Source of the DNA: Chryseobacterium sp. G0201
GTDB taxonomy: Bacteria > Bacteroidota > Bacteroidia > Flavobacteriales > Weeksellaceae
NCBI RefSeq assembly: GCF_003815655.1
Contig: NZ_CP033917.1
Span: 3,162,001-3,226,000 of the forward strand
Direction of reading: 5' to 3'
Length of the DNA: 64,000 nt
Positions 24,874 to 35,359 of the stretch are shown here, in pieces; position 1 is the stretch's first letter, and each line of letters begins with the position of its first letter. Made by a program: the position numbers and the translations under genes. A model generated the notes under the pieces. The model had not been told where the DNA came from and ran no database searches. It worked only from the letters and a program-made list of their open reading frames with translations.

Positions 24874-26550
24874 ATGATTAATAAATATTCAAAAACCTTT
24901 ACGCAAAATACTGAACAACCCGCTGCAAAAGCCATGTTGTATGGAATAGGATTTACAGATGATGATATGCAGAAAGCCCAGATAGGAATAGCCAGTATGG
25001 GTTACGACGGGAATACCTGCAATATGCACCTCAATGATCTGGCGCAGATCGTTAAAAAAGGAACGTGGGAGCAAGGGCTGGCAGGCTTGATATTTAATAC
25101 CATTGGAGTAAGTGACGGTATGAGCAACGGAACGGACGGAATGCGATATTCTCTGGTAAGCCGTGACGTTATTGCAGACAGTATTGAAGCAATTTGTGGG
25201 GCACAATATTATGATGGAATCATTGCGTTGCCCGGCTGTGATAAAAATATGCCGGGAACAATCATCGCAATGGGAAGATTAAACAGACCGTCAATCATGG
25301 TATATGGCGGAACCATTGCTCCGGGATGTTTTAAAGGAGAACAACTGAATATTGTTTCGGCTTTTGAAGCGCTGGGGCAAAAAATAGCAGGTGAAATATC
25401 AGAAGAAGATTTTAATGGAGTGATCAAAAATTCCTGTCCGGGAGCGGGAGCTTGCGGAGGGATGTATACTGCCAATACCATGGCTTCAGCGATTGAAGCG
25501 TTAGGAATGAGTCTTCCGTATTCTTCTTCAAACCCGGCCTTAAGTATAGAAAAGAAAAATGAATGTCTTGATGCCGGAAAATTTATAAGGATTTTATTAG
25601 AAAAGGACATCAAGCCTTCGGATATCATGACGCGTAAAGCATTTGAAAATGCGCTTCGTATCATCATTGTTCTGGGTGGAAGCACCAATGCCGTATTACA
25701 TTTTATTGCAATGGCAAAAAGCGTCGGAGTTTCCGTAACGCAGGATGATTTTCAGAAAATGAGCGATGTAACGCCTGTTTTGGCAGATTTAAAACCAAGC
25801 GGTAAATATTTGATGCAGGATCTTCATGAGCATGGAGGAATACCTGCGGTTATGAAATATTTATTAAATGAAGGTCTACTACACGGTGATTGTCTTACAG
25901 TTACAGGGAAAACATTGGAAGAAAATTTAGCACAAATACCTTCTCTTGATTTTTCAAAGCAAAAAATTATCAAACCTATTTCTGAACCTGTAAAATCAAC
26001 AGGTCACATCAGAATTCTATACGGTAATCTCGCAGAAAAGGGAAGTGTGGCAAAAATTACAGGAAAGGAAGGTGAAAAATTTGTGGGTAAAGCGAGAGTT
26101 TTTGATGGAGAAAAAAATCTCATCAGAGGAATACAAGACGGAAACGTGAAACATGGCGATGTCATTGTTATTAGACATGAAGGGCCAAAAGGCGCACCAG
26201 GAATGCCTGAAATGCTAAAACCTACAAGCGCTTTGATCGGTGCAGGGTTCGGAAACAGTGTTGCTTTAATTACAGACGGTCGTTTTAGTGGCGGAACTCA
26301 CGGTTTTGTGGTAGGACACATTACTCCGGAAGCGTATGAAGGAGGTTTAATAGCATTTGTAAATGATGAGGATATCATTGAAATCGACGCAGTAAACAAT
26401 ACGATTCAGCTTAAAGTTTCTGAAGAAGAAATTAAGAGGAGAAAAAAAGATTGGGTAAAACCGGAATTAAATGTAAAAAAAGGGTTGTTATTCAAATATG
26501 CAATGACGGTTTCTTCAGCAGCAGAGGGCTGCGTTACAGATGAATTTTAA
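24874..26550 (+). CDS. ilvD: Dihydroxy-acid dehydratase
   Basis: Dehydrates 2,3-dihydroxy-isovalerate and -methylvalerate to the keto acids. The 558-residue iron-sulfur enzyme has the cluster cysteines in PGCDKNMPG and CPGAGACGG, with MYTANTMAS and [14 protein letters not shown] as further family blocks. Normal length for the shorter bacterial form. Starts at the base after the ilvE stop codon; ilvB follows after 12 bases. Confidence 0.96.
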   Translation: MINKYSKTFTQNTEQPAAKAMLYGIGFTDDDMQKAQIGIASMGYDGNTCNMHLNDLAQIVKKGTWEQGLAGLIFNTIGVSDGMSNGTDGMRYSLVSRDVIADSIEAICGAQYYDGIIALPGCDKNMPGTIIAMGRLNRPSIMVYGGTIAPGCFKGEQLNIVSAFEALGQKIAGEISEEDFNGVIKNSCPGAGACGGMYTANTMASAIEALGMSLPYSSSNPALSIEKKNECLDAGKFIRILLEKDIKPSDIMTRKAFENALRIIIVLGGSTNAVLHFIAMAKSVGVSVTQDDFQKMSDVTPVLADLKPSGKYLMQDLHEHGGIPAVMKYLLNEGLLHGDCLTVTGKTLEENLAQIPSLDFSKQKIIKPISEPVKSTGHIRILYGNLAEKGSVAKITGKEGEKFVGKARVFDGEKNLIRGIQDGNVKHGDVIVIRHEGPKGAPGMPEMLKPTSALIGAGFGNSVALITDGRFSGGTHGFVVGHITPEAYEGGLIAFVNDEDIIEIDAVNNTIQLKVSEEEIKRRKKDWVKPELNVKKGLLFKYAMTVSSAAEGCVTDEF

Positions 26551-26562
26551 AAAACACAGAAA

Positions 26563-28311
26563 ATGAAAAATGAAGGTTTAAACAATGATAAAGAGAGTCT
26601 GTTGATGGGGATGGAACTTAGCGGGAGCCAAATTATTCTCGAAGCATTTTTGCGGGAAGGAGTAAAAACAATGTTTGGTTATCCTGGAGGTGCTATCATT
26701 CCTATTTATGATGCTTTGTTTGATTATAAAGAACGTTTAGAGCATATTTTGGTACGTCATGAGCAGGGTGCGGTTCACGCTGCTCAGGGGTTTGCAAGAG
26801 TTTCAGATGAGGTTGGAGTTGCTTTGGCGACAAGCGGTCCTGGTGCAACCAATCTTGTGACAGGTTTGGCAGATGCATTGTTAGACAGTACGCCTGTTGT
26901 CTGCATTACGGGTCAGGTTTTTGATCATCTTTTAGGAACAGATGCTTTTCAGGAAATTGATGTCATCGGTATCACAACTCCCGTTACCAAATGGAATTAT
27001 CAGGTTACCAATGCAGAAGAGCTTTCCGAAGTTTTAGCGAAAGCTTTTTACATTGCAAAATCCGGGAGACCGGGGCCTGTTGTTATTGATGTTACTAAAA
27101 ATGCTCAGTTACAGAAGGTTGTCTATAAAGGATATACATCATGTTATTCCGTGAGAAGTTATCAGCCCGAATCTGAACCGAATGATGAAAATATTAAAAA
27201 AGCAGCTAAATTAATTAACAATTCAAATCGCCCTTTCATTATTGTAGGTCAGGGAGTTATTTTAGGAAAAGCAGAAACGGAATTTCTACAGTTTGCAGAA
27301 AAATCAGGAATTCCTGTTGCTTGGACGCTTCTAGGAATAGGCGTAATTCCTACAAATCATCATCTCGCTGTGGGAATGGTTGGAATGCATGGAAATTACG
27401 GACCAAATTTACTGACAAATGAATGTGATGTTTTGATTGCTGTCGGAATGCGCTTTGACGACCGCGTGACGGGAAAACTTGATGAATACGCAAAACAGGC
27501 GAAAATAATTCATTTTGATATTGATAAAGCAGAAATTAATAAGAATGTAAAAACCGATGTTCCCATTTTAGGAAACTGTAAGGAAACACTGCCTTTAGTG
27601 ACGGATTTAATTACGTCTAAAGATCATTCAGATTGGCAGGGAAAATTCAGAAACTGTCATGAGATAGAACAAATTAATTTGATCAGTAATGAATTAAATC
27701 CTTCCGAGGGCGATATCACGATGGGAGAAGTGATCAGAAATATCAATGAATTAACGAAGGGAGAAGCCGTAATTGTTACAGATGTCGGTCAGCATCAGAT
27801 GGTTGCCTGCCGGTATTCCAAATTCAATCATTCTAAAAGTAATATTACAAGCGGAGGGTTAGGTACAATGGGATTTTGCCTTCCTGCTGCGATTGGAGCT
27901 GCTTACGGAAAACCTGATCGACAGATTATTGCAATCATGGGAGATGGCGGAGCTCAGATGAATATTCAGGAGTTGGGCACCATAATGCAATATAAACCAG
28001 ATGTGAAAATCATCATTCTCAACAATAGTTTTCTTGGGATGGTAAGACAGTGGCAGGAATTGTTTCATGAAGAAAGATATTCTTTTGTAGATATTCAAAG
28101 TCCTGATTTTGTACAGGTTGCAAAAGGGTATGGAATTAATGGTAAAAAAGTAACAGAAAGAAAAGATTTAAAAACAAGTGTTGAAGAAATGCTTGCTCAT
28201 AAAGGAGCTTATCTTTTGGAAGTAATGGTTGATAAAAAATACAATGTTTTTCCGATGGTTCCGCAAGGGAAAAGTGTGTCTAAAGTTGTTTTAAACAATA
28301 ATGAAATTTAA
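26563..28311 (+). CDS. ilvB: Acetolactate synthase, large (catalytic) subunit
   Basis: Condenses two pyruvates, or pyruvate and 2-oxobutyrate, using thiamine diphosphate and FAD. The 582 residues include the activating Glu in LVRHEQGAVHAAQG, the GVGMRFDDRVTGK-type central domain, and the ThDP/Mg motif beginning GDGGAQMNIQE and ending NNSFLGMVRQWQ. The first 18 residues before MELSGSQII are variable, and a second in-frame start there is possible. Pairs with the short small subunit ten bases downstream. Confidence 0.95.
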   Translation: MKNEGLNNDKESLLMGMELSGSQIILEAFLREGVKTMFGYPGGAIIPIYDALFDYKERLEHILVRHEQGAVHAAQGFARVSDEVGVALATSGPGATNLVTGLADALLDSTPVVCITGQVFDHLLGTDAFQEIDVIGITTPVTKWNYQVTNAEELSEVLAKAFYIAKSGRPGPVVIDVTKNAQLQKVVYKGYTSCYSVRSYQPESEPNDENIKKAAKLINNSNRPFIIVGQGVILGKAETEFLQFAEKSGIPVAWTLLGIGVIPTNHHLAVGMVGMHGNYGPNLLTNECDVLIAVGMRFDDRVTGKLDEYAKQAKIIHFDIDKAEINKNVKTDVPILGNCKETLPLVTDLITSKDHSDWQGKFRNCHEIEQINLISNELNPSEGDITMGEVIRNINELTKGEAVIVTDVGQHQMVACRYSKFNHSKSNITSGGLGTMGFCLPAAIGAAYGKPDRQIIAIMGDGGAQMNIQELGTIMQYKPDVKIIILNNSFLGMVRQWQELFHEERYSFVDIQSPDFVQVAKGYGINGKKVTERKDLKTSVEEMLAHKGAYLLEVMVDKKYNVFPMVPQGKSVSKVVLNNNEI

Positions 28312-28320
28312 AATAAAAAT

Positions 28321-28608
28321 ATGGAAACAGATAAAAAAGAATTTACCATCACCACCTATACAGAGAATTATTTGGGAGTAATAAGCCGGATCAATAATAT
28401 ATTTTCCAGAAGGAGAATTGTTGTTGAAAACCTTAATGTAGGTCCTTGTGAAGTACAGGGCATTAAAAAATTTATCATTGTGATTAATGAAAATGAAGAA
28501 GCCATAAAAAAACTGGTAAACCAAATCGAAAAACAAGTCGATGTCTTGGAAGTTCATTATCACAGAAATCCTTGTATGACGGTATTAAGAAATGCAGGGA
28601 ATTATTAA
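28321..28608 (+). CDS. ilvN: Acetolactate synthase, small (regulatory) subunit, short form
   Basis: A 95-residue single ACT domain: FTITTYTENYLGVISRI, then RRRIVVENLNVGP and KFIIVINENEEAIKKLVNQIEKQVDVLEV. Small subunits commonly have about 160 residues with a second domain; this one ends after the ACT core, close to the size of E. coli IlvN. It should bind valine and tune IlvB. Position between ilvB and ilvC fixes the assignment. Confidence 0.92.
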   Translation: METDKKEFTITTYTENYLGVISRINNIFSRRRIVVENLNVGPCEVQGIKKFIIVINENEEAIKKLVNQIEKQVDVLEVHYHRNPCMTVLRNAGNY

Positions 28609-28642
28609 AATCAAAGTAATAACGTAAATAAAATAGTAAATA

Positions 28643-29689
28643 ATGGCAAAATTAAATTTTGGAGGAATAGAAGAAAATGTAGTAACAAGACAGGAGTTTC
28701 CATTAGAAAAAGCTCAGGAAGTATTAAAAAACGAAGTAGTAGCAGTTATCGGATATGGAGTGCAAGGTCCTGGACAAGCGCTTAATCAAAGAGATAATGG
28801 TATCAATGTAATTGTAGGCCAAAGAAAAAATTCAAAATCATGGGATAAAGCCATTGCAGACGGATTTGTTCCCGGAGAAACGTTATTTGAAATTGAAGAA
28901 GCGCTTAAAAAAGGAACCATTATCTGTTATCTTTTAAGTGATGCCGCTCAGATAGAATATTGGCCAAAAGTAAAAGAACATTTAACACCTGGTAAAGCAT
29001 TATATTTCTCACACGGTTTTGGAATTACCTTCAGCGAACGTACAGGAATTGTTCCACCAGACGATGTAGATGTTTTTTTGGTAGCCCCAAAAGGTTCCGG
29101 GACATCATTAAGAAGGATGTTCCTTCAAAATAGAGGATTGAACAGTAGTTTTGCCGTTTATCAGGATGTTACAGGTAAAGCTAGAGATCGAGTAATCGCC
29201 TTGGGAATAGCAGTTGGAAGCGGTTATTTGTTTGAGACGGATTTCAAAAAAGAAGTATATAGCGATCTTACAGGAGAAAGAGGAACATTAATGGGTGCTG
29301 TGCAGGGAATTTTTGCCGCACAATATGAAGTACTGAGAAAGAATGGCCACAGTCCTTCCGAAGCTTTTAATGAAACGGTAGAGGAGCTTACACAATCATT
29401 AATGCCATTGGTTGCAGAAAACGGAATGGACTGGATGTATGCCAATTGCAGTACAACCGCCCAAAGAGGAGCATTAGATTGGTGGAAACGTTTTAAGGAT
29501 GCTACTTCTCCCATTTTTGAAGAATTATACAACAATGTAGCTTCCGGAAATGAAGCGCAATTATCTATTGACAGTAACAGCAAACCTGATTACAGGGAAA
29601 AACTGGATGCCGAATTAGCAGAACTTCGAGAAAGCGAAATATGGCAGGCCGGAAAAACAGTCCGTAGTTTAAGACCGGAAAATAATTGA
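28643..29689 (+). CDS. ilvC: Ketol-acid reductoisomerase, fungal-like type
   Basis: Isomerises and reduces acetolactate or acetohydroxybutyrate with NADPH. The 348 residues have the Rossmann motif GYGVQGPGQ near residue 38, LSDAAQ, the metal-binding ETDFKKEVYSDLTGERG segment and CSTTAQRGALDWW. The overall pattern (LNQRDNGINVIVG, FSHGFGITF, NGHSPSEAFNETVEE) is much closer to the mitochondrial yeast enzyme than to E. coli IlvC as I remember them. It follows ilvN by 34 bases and its stop codon is close to the ilvA start. Confidence 0.95.
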   Translation: MAKLNFGGIEENVVTRQEFPLEKAQEVLKNEVVAVIGYGVQGPGQALNQRDNGINVIVGQRKNSKSWDKAIADGFVPGETLFEIEEALKKGTIICYLLSDAAQIEYWPKVKEHLTPGKALYFSHGFGITFSERTGIVPPDDVDVFLVAPKGSGTSLRRMFLQNRGLNSSFAVYQDVTGKARDRVIALGIAVGSGYLFETDFKKEVYSDLTGERGTLMGAVQGIFAAQYEVLRKNGHSPSEAFNETVEELTQSLMPLVAENGMDWMYANCSTTAQRGALDWWKRFKDATSPIFEELYNNVASGNEAQLSIDSNSKPDYREKLDAELAELRESEIWQAGKTVRSLRPENN

Positions 29690-29694
29690 TTGTG

Positions 29695-30957
29695 ATGAAA
29701 GAGAAAAATCGGCAGACCGTTACTTTGGATAATGTCCAAAAGGCGGCTGAGAGACTCAAAGATGTCAGTGTTCGAACTCCGTTGTTAGTAAATAATAATT
29801 TATCAACTATTTATGAGGCTCAGATCAATTTTAAAAGAGAAGACTTACAACGAGTACGATCTTATAAAATACGAGGAGCTTATAATAAAATGGCAACGCT
29901 GTCTAAAGAAAGTCTTTCGAAAGGGGTAGTATGTGCCAGTGCAGGAAATCATGCGCAAGGGGTTGCTTTTGCATGCAGTGCAATGAAAACAAAAGGAACA
30001 ATATTTATGCCTTTGCCGACGCCTGGTCAAAAACTGGAGCAGGTGAAAATGTTCGGGGGCAATTATGTAGATATAGTTCTCTATGGAGATACTTTTGATG
30101 AAGCTAAAGATGCTGCATTAGAATTTTGTGAAAAGAATGAAGGAGTATTTATCCATCCATTTGACGATCCTGCTATTATTGAAGGACAAGCTACGGTGGC
30201 ATTAGAAATCTTGGAGCAGGCAGATGGACTTATCGATTATCTTTTTCTACCCATTGGCGGTGGCGGATTAGCTGCTGGAGTTTGCAGTGTCTTTCAATCC
30301 CTCTCTCCGAAAACAAAAATTATAGGAACAGAACCTTCCGGCGCAGCCAGCATGACCAAAGCAATGGAACAAGGGAAGCCTTTCTATTTAGAAAAAATCA
30401 GCCGTTTTGTAGATGGAGCGGCAGTACAGAAAGTAGGAGACCTTAACTTTAATATCTGTCAGAATGCACTGCATGATGTTGTTACGATTGAGGAAGGGAT
30501 GATCTGTGAAACCATACTTTCGCTCTATAACAAAGATGCGGTGGTGGTAGAGCCTGCCGGAGCTTTATCGGTGGCTGCTTTAGAGAAATACAAAGAAGAA
30601 ATTAAAGGTAAAAATGTAGTATGTATTATCAGTGGAAGCAATAATGACATTACCCGAATGGAAGAGATAAAAGAAAAGGCATTGTTATACGCTGGGCTAA
30701 AACACTATTTTTTGGTGAGGTTTCCTCAGCGGCCGGGGGCTTTAAAATCTTTTGTAATGGATGTTTTGGGGACAAATGATGATATTACAACTTTTGAATA
30801 CACCAAGAAAAATTCAAAAGAGAAAGGAATAGCGGTTGTTGGGATCGTTTTAAAGAATAATGAAGATTTTGAACCTTTATTATTTAACATGAAAAAATAT
30901 GATTTTTTCGTCAACTATCTTAACAATGATCCTTCCTTAATGAATATTCTTATTTAG
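29695..30957 (+). CDS. ilvA: Threonine dehydratase (biosynthetic)
   Basis: Deaminates threonine to 2-oxobutyrate, the entry into isoleucine synthesis. The PLP lysine is in VRSYKIRGAYNKM and the phosphate loop in PIGGGGLAAG; a C-terminal ACT-like domain (about 325-420, with YFLVRFPQRPGALKSF) would give isoleucine feedback. I use the ATG at 29695 (420 residues) rather than an in-frame TTG at 29686. It is the last gene of ilvEDBNCA and ends in a strong terminator. The leu genes are not in this window. Confidence 0.94.
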   Translation: MKEKNRQTVTLDNVQKAAERLKDVSVRTPLLVNNNLSTIYEAQINFKREDLQRVRSYKIRGAYNKMATLSKESLSKGVVCASAGNHAQGVAFACSAMKTKGTIFMPLPTPGQKLEQVKMFGGNYVDIVLYGDTFDEAKDAALEFCEKNEGVFIHPFDDPAIIEGQATVALEILEQADGLIDYLFLPIGGGGLAAGVCSVFQSLSPKTKIIGTEPSGAASMTKAMEQGKPFYLEKISRFVDGAAVQKVGDLNFNICQNALHDVVTIEEGMICETILSLYNKDAVVVEPAGALSVAALEKYKEEIKGKNVVCIISGSNNDITRMEEIKEKALLYAGLKHYFLVRFPQRPGALKSFVMDVLGTNDDITTFEYTKKNSKEKGIAVVGIVLKNNEDFEPLLFNMKKYDFFVNYLNNDPSLMNILI

Positions 30958-30989
30958 CTATACTATTCTAAAAATCAATGATGGAAAAG

Positions 30990-31015
30990 AAAGCTTCACA
31001 ATTTGTGAAGCTTTT
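30990..31015 (+). terminator. Terminator of the ilv operon
   Basis: AAAGCTTCACAA and TTGTGAAGCTTT form a stem with almost no loop, followed by T residues, about 30 bases after the ilvA stop codon. Confidence 0.85.
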
Positions 31016-31080
31016 CTGTATTATGTATAATGGTGATTAAGTATGTCTGATCTTCAATTTCAAAGAAAAAGGACAGATTT

Positions 31081-32553
31081 TTATCTTTCCAGTGTAAAAT
31101 TAGAAATCACTTTCGGACGGTCAACTTCATTGGCTACTTTCCATGAAGTTCTGTACATCCATTCCGTCATTTTATAGAGTTTTTTATAATTAATATTTTC
31201 AGATTCATCTTGCGGAGTGTGATATTGATCATGCAAAACACTCGTGAAAAATATCGCAGGAATTCCCACTTTAGCATACGGAAGATGATCGCTTCTGAAA
31301 TAAAAATATTCCGCATGATTCGGAGAATCCCAGTCTTTCAGATATTTGAATTTTGTACTTTCATTATTGGCATCCTCAGCCATTTTTACCAATTCTTCTG
31401 AGTTTTTATGAGGTGCATTACCTCCTAATAAAGCGGCTTCATTATTGTCGTTTCTTCCGATCATATCACCATTTAGGACGGCAACAATTTTTTCTTTGGG
31501 AACTACAGGATGAGCGGCGTGCCATCTTGAACCCAATAATCCTCTTTCTTCAGCACCATGAAAAACAAATAAAATACTTCTCTTTCCAGGTTGTTTTTTA
31601 TAAGCTCTTGCCATGGCTAACATTGCAACACAAGTACTTGCATTATCATCGGCTCCGTTGTAGATCGTATCGTTTTTTACGGGATGTCTTACTCCATCGT
31701 GATCTTGGTGACCGCTTAGTAAGACGTATTCATCTTTTAATGTTGGATCGGTTCCTTCAATCTTTCCAATAATGTTCACAGAAGGATATTTGTACGTTTC
31801 TGTGATGAGGTTTAAAGAAATTTTAGGATTATTTTTCACCCAATTGGCATTTTCTCTTTTGATCCAGAGAACAGGAATATTATTCGTTACTTTTTCTCTT
31901 AATCCTTCCACACCGTAAACGCCTCTTGTCATTTGTGGCAGAACTTCAACCCAACTTTTTTCAGAAGTATCATCGGTGATGAAAATGATCGCTTTTGCGC
32001 CTAATTCAAAGGCTTTGTTGTAATATTTAGTTCTTACAAATCCGGGATATCTTCTCACGAAAAGGGTCATTTCTTTGTCGATATTTTTATCGGACGCATT
32101 GATGGCAAGAATTTTTCCTTTAATATTTAATTTTGAAAGATCTTCAGGTTCGGTAGTTCCGGCATAAACGATTTCAGCATCAATATTAGCATTTACAGGT
32201 TCTGCTACAAGGAAATCTTTCCACAATTTTAGAGAGTTTTCTCCAATCTTCAAGCTGCTTTGCGGGATGACCTGATGTCTGTACATATCAAAGAACTGGA
32301 AAAAAGTTCCGTTGTCTCCGGCGGGCTTCATTCCTGCTTCCTTGGCTTTGTCGGCCAGCCACATGGAAACTTTTAATTCATCTAAAGTTCCGGCTTCACG
32401 ACCCCAGAATTGATCGGCAGCCAATTCGTACATATCTTTTCTAAGATCTGTTTCTTTGATGGCAGAAACCAAAGGTTTCTTATAGTTTTGAGCATTTCCA
32501 AGACTGAAAATAAATAGCGTGAAAACGGATAACAAATACTGTTTTTTAATCAT
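31081..32553 (-). CDS. M28 family zinc peptidase, exported
   Basis: A 490-residue aminopeptidase-type metalloenzyme. I place the start at the ATG at 32553 because it opens a proper signal peptide (IKKQYLLSVFTLFIFSLGNAQ region), rather than at the first in-frame ATG 75 bases upstream. A PA insert (about 130-240) precedes the M28 core with the metal ligands His and Asp of LSGHQDHDG, Asp of YNGADDNAS, Glu pair of HGAEERGLLGS, Asp of LNGDMIGRN and His of DQYHTPQDE. Likely periplasmic or outer-membrane, cleaving N-terminal residues from peptides. Preceded by a small ORF on the same strand. Confidence 0.9.
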   Translation of the reverse strand: MIKKQYLLSVFTLFIFSLGNAQNYKKPLVSAIKETDLRKDMYELAADQFWGREAGTLDELKVSMWLADKAKEAGMKPAGDNGTFFQFFDMYRHQVIPQSSLKIGENSLKLWKDFLVAEPVNANIDAEIVYAGTTEPEDLSKLNIKGKILAINASDKNIDKEMTLFVRRYPGFVRTKYYNKAFELGAKAIIFITDDTSEKSWVEVLPQMTRGVYGVEGLREKVTNNIPVLWIKRENANWVKNNPKISLNLITETYKYPSVNIIGKIEGTDPTLKDEYVLLSGHQDHDGVRHPVKNDTIYNGADDNASTCVAMLAMARAYKKQPGKRSILFVFHGAEERGLLGSRWHAAHPVVPKEKIVAVLNGDMIGRNDNNEAALLGGNAPHKNSEELVKMAEDANNESTKFKYLKDWDSPNHAEYFYFRSDHLPYAKVGIPAIFFTSVLHDQYHTPQDESENINYKKLYKMTEWMYRTSWKVANEVDRPKVISNFTLER

Positions 32554-32566
32554 GCTTTTTAAAATT

Positions 32567-32809
32567 TTAATTAAAGTTAGCCAATTTTTCAGAAAACTGT
32601 TTTGAAAACTCTTTTCTGTCTTCTTCAAGTTTTTCCTTATTTGAAGGTAAAATATAATTGAAAAGTAACTTGTCTTCGTTATCTAAAAAAACGATTTCCT
32701 TTTCTTCACCATCAATCATTTGAGCAAAAATCTCCCACATTGGCGTGTCTTTTAATCTTAATAATTCAAAAAACTGCTCCGCTTTTATTTGTATTGTCTT
32801 CATTTTCAT
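32567..32809 (-). CDS. Small hypothetical protein
   Basis: An 80-residue charged, soluble ORF: KTIQIKAEQFFELLRLKDTPMWEIF, then an acidic turn (DGEEKEIVFLDNEDKLLF) and a Lys/Glu-rich helical tail. Its start follows an A-rich stretch and it lies 13 bases upstream of the peptidase ATG on the same strand, so it is probably co-transcribed with it. I do not recognise a family. Confidence 0.6.
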   Translation of the reverse strand: MKMKTIQIKAEQFFELLRLKDTPMWEIFAQMIDGEEKEIVFLDNEDKLLFNYILPSNKEKLEEDRKEFSKQFSEKLANFN

Positions 32810-32849
32810 TTTTTATTTAATTATTCATTCATCATTCCATTACCCATAT

Positions 32850-35264
32850 TTAAAACTCTAATAATTTAAGTTTAAACTGTATGGCAAAGTTCTGCTTAAA
32901 ATTAGGAGTTGTGTAATAACCAACTCTGTAGAATATTCCTAAATTGAAATAACTGGAAAGGAAATTCGTCCATTCCAACCCAACTTCCTGGTACAGATGA
33001 TCCAGTTTTCTGAAATTGAATTGATGATATTCAGGATGTTTCATATCTCCGATCGTTCCTCTTAACACAAAATCAAAACTCGAAACATTCTGCCCGAAAC
33101 TTTTGAAATACCAAGGGATTTTATGAGTGAAATAGTAGGCTATGAATTTATCATTATAAAATTTTCCTCCTTCCAATGTTGCAAAACCTAAATAAGAGGT
33201 AAGGTTAAAATTAATGTCTCTGCTGGGAGAAGCCAAACCGTTCATTGTGAAATTTTTCCAGATGGGAGCCTCACCGAGAACCATTCCTCCATAAAATCTT
33301 ACGCCCGTAGTTCCGAGCATTGTTTTAAAATTATGAACAAAAAGAGCATCAAAACGGGTGTAGTTAAAGTCTCCGCCTAATATTTTAAAACTCTGTTCGT
33401 AATTAAAATAAAGCTCCGGATATTTTTGATCAATAATAGACTTTCCCTGCGGAGTCATAATATTGGTAGAATTCGGAGAATATTTTAGGGTGAATAAGGT
33501 GTTGAAATTCTCAAACGCGGGACCGCTGTCTCTAAATTGATAATCGAATTTAGCTTCTTCAAAATTTCTTTTTGCAGCGAAAACCAATGTCAGACCATTG
33601 GTAACATCGTTCAGATAAGAAATGGAAGCGCCTCTGTAATGATAATATTTATCGTTATTAAGGTTGTTTCCATAATTCATCATCCTCATTTTGAAGTTCC
33701 ATAATCTTCTGTAAAATTCTCCCGAAGCGGTAACATCATTATAATAATCTACCCTGAAAAATGAATTTTTATCTAAATTGGTTTTAATATCAAGCCCGAT
33801 TCCGTACTTCCATTTATCATCCTTGAAACCGTATGCAAAATAGTAATCCGGTGAAAAATAAGGATTAAAATTTTCATTCAATTTAGCCTTTAAACCAACT
33901 CTGAAACCTTCATAAGAGTTGAAATTAACAATTTCATCCACCGCAAAATCTACGATTCCTGCTCGGATCTGCCCATTGATCAAACCTGTTAATATTCTGG
34001 CTTTGTTATCAATATTGTATTTTTTTCCGAGGCTGTCGATGGTAGTGTAGGTATTTTTTTCTCTGTCTGTCAGAGGTTCAGTTCGATATAGATCGAGCGA
34101 CTTTCCGTCTGCATTTTTTACAGCGAAAGTGTATCCTTTGAAATCTTTGGGATCTTCTTCAACAGGCGATTTGAAGTCGAAATATTTTGAAGTGAGAAAA
34201 GCATAAGTTCCAAAATTTCTTTTATCCTTGTTCTCCGTTTCATCTTTATTCTGGCTTCTTTTGTCTTCCTGCATCGCCATTTTATTCATTCTGAGCTTTA
34301 CCGTTTCGTGGGCTAAAAACCATTTATTGTTATAGAAAATCCAGGTGCTGGTAATGATTCCGTCGTTTTTATTTTTACTGAAATTCTCTATTTTTTTAAT
34401 TCCATAAGTTTCAGTATCAATATAGATTGCGCCGTTGTATTTTCTTTTTTTATCAGGCTTTTTGTAATTCACTTCACGAAAACGGATGACGAAATTTTTT
34501 CTGCCATCCATCTCAATAGTATCTGTTAAAAAGAATCGATATAACCCTCGATTTTCCTGTTTCAACTGATTAGGAACTTTATCCCTGTTACTTTGCTGGA
34601 GAGCGATCATCTCATAAATGGGTTGTTTAAGACCCGAAATTCTGTTGTCCAGAATGTTGATCTTTTCACCATATTTTTTTGAAAATAAAAATTCCTGAGC
34701 CCTTTCCCAAAGAAATAATTTACTTTTTGAAAATATTTGTCTTGCGGAAATATTATTTAATGAATCTTTTTCTCTTTTTTTCTTGAATAAATTATTGTCC
34801 TCAAAGAATTGATTAAACTGAGAAATACTGTCTTCATCAATATCTAATGAAATTTTTTCGTAAGATTTGTAAGTATAAGATTCTAAACTTTTCGGGGAAT
34901 TTTTTGTGAAGTATTGATTTACTTTTTTAAGTATTTCTAACGCTTTCGGATCACTTTTATCTTCAATAATAATTTCTTCAATGGCTGTTGTTTTTGAAGA
35001 TTTTTTGATAAGTGAAACGGTCATGTCGCTTTCTACAACTGATGTTTCTTTCTGATATTGACTCGCCTGAACGGTGATGCTTTTACATTTTGACTTAAAT
35101 TCCAAAATACCCTGAGCATCTGTTTCGCCCAATAATTTGTCATTACAAAACACTTTAGCATTGGGAACAGGAATTTTACTAGCATCGTCTACTACTTTGA
35201 TTTTTGATTGTGAAAAACCAAAAATAGAGATCAAGAAAAATATAAACAGTAAAACCCTTTTCAT
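32850..35264 (-). CDS. DUF5686 outer-membrane protein with carboxypeptidase-like regulatory domain
   Basis: An 804-residue exported protein. After the signal peptide (MKRVLLFIFFLISIFGFSQ) comes a beta-sandwich of the carboxypeptidase D regulatory-like type (about 20-95, IPVPNAKVFCNDKLLGETDAQG), as in many Bacteroidetes surface proteins. The DUF5686 region follows, ending in a long run of amphipathic strands with an aromatic pattern and a C-terminal FKLKLLEF, consistent with an outer-membrane beta-barrel of the Omp85-like shape. No partner genes are adjacent that would give a function. Confidence 0.85.
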   Translation of the reverse strand: MKRVLLFIFFLISIFGFSQSKIKVVDDASKIPVPNAKVFCNDKLLGETDAQGILEFKSKCKSITVQASQYQKETSVVESDMTVSLIKKSSKTTAIEEIIIEDKSDPKALEILKKVNQYFTKNSPKSLESYTYKSYEKISLDIDEDSISQFNQFFEDNNLFKKKREKDSLNNISARQIFSKSKLFLWERAQEFLFSKKYGEKINILDNRISGLKQPIYEMIALQQSNRDKVPNQLKQENRGLYRFFLTDTIEMDGRKNFVIRFREVNYKKPDKKRKYNGAIYIDTETYGIKKIENFSKNKNDGIITSTWIFYNNKWFLAHETVKLRMNKMAMQEDKRSQNKDETENKDKRNFGTYAFLTSKYFDFKSPVEEDPKDFKGYTFAVKNADGKSLDLYRTEPLTDREKNTYTTIDSLGKKYNIDNKARILTGLINGQIRAGIVDFAVDEIVNFNSYEGFRVGLKAKLNENFNPYFSPDYYFAYGFKDDKWKYGIGLDIKTNLDKNSFFRVDYYNDVTASGEFYRRLWNFKMRMMNYGNNLNNDKYYHYRGASISYLNDVTNGLTLVFAAKRNFEEAKFDYQFRDSGPAFENFNTLFTLKYSPNSTNIMTPQGKSIIDQKYPELYFNYEQSFKILGGDFNYTRFDALFVHNFKTMLGTTGVRFYGGMVLGEAPIWKNFTMNGLASPSRDINFNLTSYLGFATLEGGKFYNDKFIAYYFTHKIPWYFKSFGQNVSSFDFVLRGTIGDMKHPEYHQFNFRKLDHLYQEVGLEWTNFLSSYFNLGIFYRVGYYTTPNFKQNFAIQFKLKLLEF

Positions 35265-35359
35265 GTAAAAAAAACTATGTCAAAAGTAATAATATTTATT
35301 GTGTTGGAAAAGTTTTAATCATTGATATTCAAATGATTTTTGATAGAGAAAATCTTGGA

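Noticed and set aside
31353-31772. A 139-residue plus-strand ORF inside the M28 peptidase gene
   Set aside because: It is antisense to a gene with intact catalytic motifs, and its sequence is Leu/Phe/His/Arg-rich without a domain.
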